64,000 bases of DNA, taken from contig JBHGNT010000008.1 of the NCBI GenBank assembly GCA_043228905.1, forward strand, positions 7,316,001 through 7,380,000. Reading direction: 5' to 3'. Below the pieces are notes generated by a model. The model was not told where the DNA came from and ran no database searches. It saw only the letters and a list, made by a program, of their open reading frames with translations. The DNA is from Azolla caroliniana. Lineage: Eukaryota > Polypodiophyta. Each line of letters starts with the position of its first letter. The stretch's first letter is position 1. The translations under genes and the position numbers were made by a program. This document shows, piece by piece, positions 59,271 to 64,000 of this stretch.

Positions 59271-59689
59271 AAGCAGTATAACATTACATTGTAGTTGATA
59301 ACAATTAGGTAATTAAGCAAGGGTTAATTAGTACCTAATTATATGATTAAGTTAAGCAACAGAAGGTTATGTGATATGTGTGCGTATGTGTGTGAGAGGA
59401 AGTTACACTTATGAACAATAATGTAAACGGGGGATGATTAACGAGATTGTATATTAAAAAGCATCATCAAATACAAAAATACCCACAATGATGTATATAT
59501 ATACATCTCATGTGCAAAGGTGCACATGTGTGAGTAGGATATAGGTACAGAGGTATAAGTCCTATATTAAATGAACATGGGAGTGGAGGATTTACAATGT
59601 ATCCCACTCAAGTACAAAATCCTATCTAAGGCTTTAAGGTCAACACACTAACTCTATCTAGATAACTACTAAGTTACGTGTGTTGACTA
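59271..59689. other. No gene seen
   Basis: AT-rich spacer with short GT and TA runs only. Confidence 0.6.
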
Positions 59690-59870
59690 ACTAACTAAAT
59701 ATTGCTTATTTACCACAATAGCTAATTAGCTACTACACTTTATACCGGTTAGCTAATTACCTACTACACTACTGAACCATAACAGCTAAATTGCTACCAC
59801 ACTTTATACGGCTTAGCTAATTAGCTAAGATGTAACTAATTCGCTACTACACTATAAAGCCAAGCAACAA
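59690..59870. repeat. Second satellite remnant with TAGCTAATTAGCTA words
   Basis: TAGCTAATTAGCTACTACACT-like words occur about four times together with ACTTTATAC and GCTTAGCTAATTAGCTA. Related to the array at 53-56 kb by its core word. Confidence 0.75.
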
Positions 59871-59952
59871 TTTTACATATCGGCTTTCTCCACTCATATG
59901 GGAGAGTTGTATTGCAATCCCCCAAATAGACTGTAGCAATGTGATAGGCATA

Positions 59953-60290
59953 TTAAAAACAAATGATATGGTATGTGTGTTGGCATGGTCGTAGGTGTAC
60001 CAACAGAGTAACAGTTTTATCCTCTATGCCTAAGCCGCAAGCGATGCAACGTGCTTGAACGTTCAATATATCGTTGCCTGGTTCTCCTTCGTTTGGTAAG
60101 GGAGCAAGAATGTTGAGGTTCAATTCTTGTCTGCTCCTTACCATCCCCTCCACAAAATGTAGTTGCTTCTTAAGGCAACTAACTACTTGTTCTTGACGGG
60201 AGTATTGTTCCTAGAACGTGGCCTAGAAATTTACCGATTTATCATTCCTTAATAAGGAAGATAGAACAACAAGAAACAAGAATCATTAAC
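59953..60290 (-). pseudogene. RING-H2-like zinc finger fragment, minus strand
   Basis: The minus strand from about 60,240 reads QEQVVSCLKKQLHFVEGMVR, then RQELNLNILAPLPNEGEPGN and CIACGLGIEDKTVTLLVH, ending CQHTYHIICF before a stop at 59,953. C-x2-C ... C-x-H-x2-H-x2-C is the first two thirds of a RING-H2 finger; the last C-x2-C pair is not in frame. RING fingers usually act in ubiquitin transfer, but here the finger may belong to a mobile-element protein. Confidence 0.5.
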
Positions 60291-60480
60291 TTAATTGGAG
60301 GTTCTCCAAATTGTAATCGGTGACAATATTTACACCTAGAAGCTCTAGGTTCATTGAAATAACTTGGATCTCTGTTTGCAGTTGTATTTTCCATTGGGGA
60401 TACAATGGCCCCTCAATTTCGAGCTCATGTTGAGCAACTTGTTCTAAATAATGCCTCATTAAGCACATTTTCATGTACAA
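60286..60480 (-). pseudogene. Helical open fragment, minus strand
   Basis: 64 codons (MYMKMCLMRHYLEQVAQHEL, then LQTEIQVISMNLELLGV) without a known motif. It lies in line with the RING-H2-like and coiled-coil fragments and is probably another exon of the same decayed gene. Confidence 0.35.
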
Positions 60481-60485
60481 GTTAT

Positions 60486-60960
60486 TTATAACAGGTTACA
60501 TACTAGCAAAACAATAGCTACTTGAATCTTATTTCTGATTGTTGTCACTACCAAAGTGACTTTGCTCTCCATCGTAGCAGCGAATGTTGCTTTCTCTAAA
60601 TCAGTCTTTGTTGCCTCCAATGTCTCACAGGCTTCATGGACCTTTTTTAGCATATAGCTAATCAATGTCTCACCGGTATCATCGACATTGGCTTTCATTG
60701 TGTTTCAGTGTGGTGTATACTTGCGGGTTTGTTGGGAGTTTGTAGTTCCATCATCAATTGCCATCAGAATCTTGCCATTTTTTGTTGCAAGCTCTCCATT
60801 TTCTGGCATCGTTCTACCAATGCCTCACCATAAACGGCCCAAGCCAGTTACATTTCAGGGTCCGTTGCTTCCTTCGTTGTTTTACAATACTCGTATGCAA
60901 AAGCTTTGGCGAATGCAACTGACAACTCATTGTTGATTGGGATCTCTTGATGTACTTTCT
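60486..60960 (-). pseudogene. Coiled-coil-like coding fragments, minus strand
   Basis: Upper part (60,960-60,770): INNELSVAFAKAFAYEYCKT, then AWAVYGEALVERCQKMESLQ in one frame with one stop. Lower part (60,698-60,486): MKANVDDTGETLISYMLKKV and HEACETLEATKTDLEKATFA. Both are charged and helical. I do not recognise the family. Position upstream of the RING-H2-like piece on the same strand suggests one gene of the order coiled coil, then RING. Confidence 0.45.
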
Positions 60961-61017
60961 GTCAAGATTCGAACTCTTGACATGACCGTGTTATAATCGA
61001 GTGTTATGTGTTAACCA

Positions 61018-61552
61018 TGTTATAGGTTTTAGGGTTAGGGTTAATGGTAATGATGATTATCGATGACGAAGATAGAAATGGTGGAATAGTGAAGATGGTG
61101 GAGAGTATGATGGTGAGAGAGATTGAGATGAAGATGTTGACAAGTGATTGAGAAGCATTACGGGGTGGGGGGTGGTGCCTAGAATGGCTCCACCCCCCTC
61201 CCAAGGGGGTTCAACGTTAAGGGGAGATAGAAGAGAGAGATGACAAGAGAGAGATTGAGAGAGAGAGATTGAGAGAGAGAGAAATGGTTATTCATCATTC
61301 ATTCCCCATAAGGGGGTTAAATAGTACAAGAGGGGGTAGATACAAAGGGGTGTAAGCCCCCTAGAGCATTCATACTGGACACTCACTCATACCTCCTCGT
61401 ATCCATCCACATGCACACACGTGTGCATGTGTTCACATACGTATCGACTCACGATTACATTTATGCCCCCTAAAAACACACAACAATCATCATGATAACA
61501 TTTGACCCTCGCTCATCACATTGACTCTCCGTACATCTCGTACGGGGTAACA
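61018..61552 (-). repeat. 3' LTR (left copy), 535 bp
   Basis: Contains a GA-rich block (CT-rich in element sense), the short hairpin-like GGCTCCACCCCCCTCCCAAG region and a TTAGGGTTAGGG word at its plus-strand start. Identical over long stretches to 63,680-64,000; one obvious difference is an extra GAGAGAGAGATT unit near 61,260 in this copy. Confidence 0.88.
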
Positions 61553-61554
61553 CA

Positions 61555-61592
61555 ATATGGCACGCCCGTGGGAAAGTGCCTTGCACGTCGAT
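61555..61592 (-). promoter_or_regulatory. tRNA-end-like motif next to the 3' LTR
   Basis: Minus strand: TCGACGTGCAAGGCACTT then TCCCACGGGCGTGCCAT, shared with 55,343-55,378. Read on the plus strand it starts TGGCACGCCCGTGGGA and resembles a tRNA-Arg-type PBS, so it could mislead orientation calls. Confidence 0.6.
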
Positions 61593-63656
61593 CCCACATG
61601 CCTTGATGATGATATTTCTTCGACCGGAACTTCCATCGGTCCTTTCAACGATCGACTCCCTCGATCGGAATGCTTGACTCGAACATCTTTGTCGGTCAGC
61701 AAATCGTTCGCGACACAAACATTCTCGTTTTGTCGGCTTACGAACTTCGTCATGGGTCCAAAATCATGTCGTATGTATGTGTGTTCTTCCTTTGTTTTGA
61801 GTGTGTGTGAGTAGTCTTGGGGATTTTCAAAATTCTAGTGGTGCCCTCTTATTTTTTAAAATTTTGATATGTACCCTTGAGGTTTCACAATTTCATTCAG
61901 CACCCTCAAGGTTTCAATATTTGTTACATGCCCCCCCCCTTTTTTTTCTTCTTTTTCCCTCTGTTTTCAATTTTATTCTAGGTTTTTCTCTTTATTTCTT
62001 CTTCTTGCTCTTGTATCTCTGTCTCTCTCGTGCTCACGTCTGTCTCTGTATGCCTTTCTCTTCTTCGATTTTCTTCTTTCTCTTCTTTTTCTCTCTTTCT
62101 TCTTCTTTTTCTGTCTTTCTTCTCCGTCTCTCCATGTCTTGCATGACTTCTTCCATTTTTCCTCTCTTTCTTTCTCTTCTTCTCTGTTTGTGCTGCTCCA
62201 TCCTTTCTTCTCCATCATTCTTTTTTCTTCCTTTTGCACTATTTATCCTCGTTCTATGCCTGTTTTTGCTTCCTCTCCTTCTAAAGCTCCATAGTATCCA
62301 TCCCTCGGCGCCAGTCGCCGTCTGTCTCTGCCTCTGCAACCGTCTCTGTGCGGCCACTGTCCGGCGTCATCGTCTTTATTAGCCCTATCCGGCCTATCTC
62401 TATTCCGGCCGTCGATCCGGCCGCTGTTCACCCTTCTATTCGTCCAATGTCTCTGTCCAGCCCTTTCGGTTGCCTCTCCGTCACTTTGGCCATCTCCTAG
62501 CTGTTGTTGTCCGTTGTCCGGCCGTTTGTCCGGCCGTTGTTTGGTCGTTATCGTCAGGCATCTTCGTCGTCCTGCCGGCTCTGTCTGACTCCCGCCACCA
62601 TTTCCGTTTTCTTCTCCGTCTCCAGCCACCAGTTTCGCCGTCTCTGTCTAGCACTGTCATTCATCTTCCGGTTCATTTGTTTATCTGGTCCGGTCTGTTT
62701 TAGTCCATCCGGCCGTTCTTACTGGCTGTTTCTGGTTATGCGCCCAACCGCTGCTGCTCTGGCCGACGATCCGTCGTCATCCATCATTCCGGTCGTTTCC
62801 GACTCTGTTGTCCTTCCACTCCGGCCGTCGTCAATTTCTGTTGCCTCTTCTGGCCTTCCATCTTTGTCACGGTTTCGGCCTTCCTCCAGTTGTCGGTGTC
62901 TTGCGTCGTCGCCATCTGGATGTCGTCATTGTCTTCCCGTCCGCGTCTGCATCTCTATCTCCGTCTCCGGCCATCATTGTTCGGCCGCCTATCCATCTTT
63001 GTTACGCTTCTGCCGTTGTTCGGGCGCCTCCGTTCCTACGCCGTTCGGCCACTCCGACTGCTCTTCGGTTGCTCTTCGGCCCGTTCAAGTCCGATCAGGC
63101 TGGTTTTCCGGTAGTCAGTTCGGCTGTTATCCGGCTACTCCCATCTCTGGCCATTCCAGTCGGCTCCCGCTCCGGTCACTATTGCTTTTCTCAAGCTTTC
63201 CATTGGTTGGTCTCTGTTTGGCCGACTCCATCTTCGTCCAGTGTCTCTCCGATCTTATTTCGGCGTCATCATTGTTCCTGTCGTCGGTTGTCGAGCCGTC
63301 GCCATCGCTCCAGTCCCTATTTGGCCATTCCCGCCGTTCTGGATGTTGTCCAACTACTCCAGTCGCTTTACAGCCGTTGTCTGGCTATTCTAGCCACTTT
63401 GACAGTTAGTGTCGTCCTTGTCTTTTTGGTTGTCTCTCGCACCACACTTTCCTGCACACACACATTGTCGTTAACCACACACTTGAACATACGTTTGTTG
63501 CGTATCCTTTTGGCGACCACTAAGGCGACCCCCCTTTGGAGACGAAGTCGAAGACTAGGATGCGGCAAAGACATGGCAACGATGAAATGTGCGAGAAATC
63601 AAATGGATGATGTGCGGGAAATGGTGATGTTGATTAGAAGCCGTCGAGGTCGAGCA
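61593..63656 (-). other. Internal region of the 61-kb LTR element, low complexity
   Basis: The plus strand is strongly pyrimidine-rich from about 61,930 to 62,300 and then full of TCCGGCCGTT-, TCGTC- and TCTCCGTC-type words up to about 63,400. Several long frames cross it on both strands (301 and 306 codons on plus, 128 on minus). They read as Ser/Arg/Phe/Leu-biased low-complexity sequence without domains, so they are probably chance frames. The block near the 5' end of the element (63,574-63,368, minus) reads VALVVAKRIRNKRMFKCVV and is the only part that looks protein-like, unrecognised. Confidence 0.55.
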
Positions 63657-63674
63657 ATCCCATCGTGGTCGCCA
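63657..63674 (-). promoter_or_regulatory. PBS of the 61-kb LTR element
   Basis: Minus strand TGGCGACCACGATGGGAT, five bases after the LTR end. Same type as the PBS at 5,327-5,344, which stands before a recognisable gag and so fixes the orientation. Confidence 0.65.
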
Positions 63675-63679
63675 AAAGG

Positions 63680-64000
63680 TGTTATAGGTTTTAGGGTTAG
63701 GGTTAATGGTAATGATGATTATCGATGACGAAGATAGAAATGGTGGAATAGTGAAGATGGTGGAGAGTATGATGGTGAGAGAGATTGAGATGAAGATGTT
63801 GACAAGTGATTGAGAAGCATTACGGGGTGGGGGGTGGTGCCTAGAATGGCTCCACCCCCCTCCCAAGGGGGTTCAACGTTAAGGGGAGATAGAAGAGAGA
63901 GATGACAAGAGAGAGATTGAGAGAGAGAGAAATGGTTATTCATCATTCATTCCCCATAAGGGGGTTAAATAGTACAAGAGGGGGTAGATACAAAGGGGTG
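63680..64000 (-). repeat. 5' LTR (right copy), incomplete
   Basis: Starts TGTTATAGGTTTTAGGG as the left copy does and follows it to the window end (about 320 of 535 bases). Confidence 0.88.

Larger units (their letters stand above)
61018..64000 (-). mobile_element. Minus-strand LTR retrotransposon without pol, 5' LTR cut by window end
   Basis: A direct repeat bounds it: 61,018-61,552 (complete LTR) and 63,680 to the window end (same sequence, incomplete). LTR ends are TGTTATAGG ... GGGTAACA on the plus strand. Minus orientation follows from the PBS at 63,657-63,674 and from a TATTTAA box on the minus strand near 61,317 followed by a CT-rich leader. The internal 2.1 kb holds no protease, RT, RNase H or integrase that I can find, so it is a non-autonomous element of the large-derivative kind. 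The right target-site duplication is outside the window. Confidence 0.8.

Noticed and set aside
62504-63728. Two overlapping plus-strand frames of 301 and 306 codons
   Set aside because: They overlap in different frames, are Ser/Phe/Arg/Leu-biased without domains and lie in low-complexity DNA inside an LTR element; open frames are expected by composition.

Overview
The window is nuclear DNA of a land plant, most likely a flowering plant. It holds two multi-exon genes with GT-AG introns, an FCA-type flowering-time regulator and a conserved plant WD40 protein. Both sit in AT-rich sequence crowded with Ty1/copia, Ty3/gypsy and LINE retrotransposon remains, solo LTRs, microsatellites and minisatellites. 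I see no bacterial, organellar, rRNA, tRNA or CRISPR features. The species cannot be told from the sequence.

Layout. 1-3,870: GC-rich, decayed Ty3/gypsy body on the minus strand. 3,930-7,845: copia RNase H scraps, a gypsy LTR with PBS and broken gag, and LTR-like sequence. 7,845-10,373: gene-poor, with a 123-bp duplication and a GGGTTAGG-rich stretch. 10,498-24,120: FCA-like gene, 21 exons, 758 aa, plus strand. 24,121-27,490: spacer with a 152-bp duplication and a LINE C-terminal scrap. 27,781-32,066: WD40 gene, 9 exons, 450 aa, plus strand. 32,067-34,357: spacer. 34,358-49,005: a nest of retrotransposons. 49,006-51,930: a further LTR and a minus-strand copia remnant. 52,140-61,000: minisatellites, a 110-bp palindromic tandem array interrupted by a small LTR element with exact target-site duplication, a transposase-like pseudogene with an HGKG motif, and convergent minus-strand fragments that include a RING-H2-like finger. 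61,018-64,000: a minus-strand LTR element with degenerate internal DNA that runs off the window.

The nest can be dated in layers. A minus-strand copia element has LTRs at 34,358-34,713 and 48,634-49,005. It was later split by a solo LTR (36,195-36,610, TSD CCCAA), another solo LTR (47,921-48,486, TSD CTTTT), a LINE with an intact 979-residue ORF (37,658-40,597), and a plus-strand copia element (40,901-46,783, TSD GTATA). That last element itself carries a solo LTR (44,100-44,416, TSD CGTAG).

The two host genes are unrelated in function. FCA acts in nuclear RNA 3'-end processing through RRMs and a WW domain. The WD40 protein is conserved but uncharacterised. The most novel-looking part is 52.8-61 kb: palindromic repeats, a transposase-like pseudogene of an uncharacterised family, and RING-H2-like/charged-helical fragments lie together there, and a tRNA-end-like motif is shared by two LTR families on its flanks.
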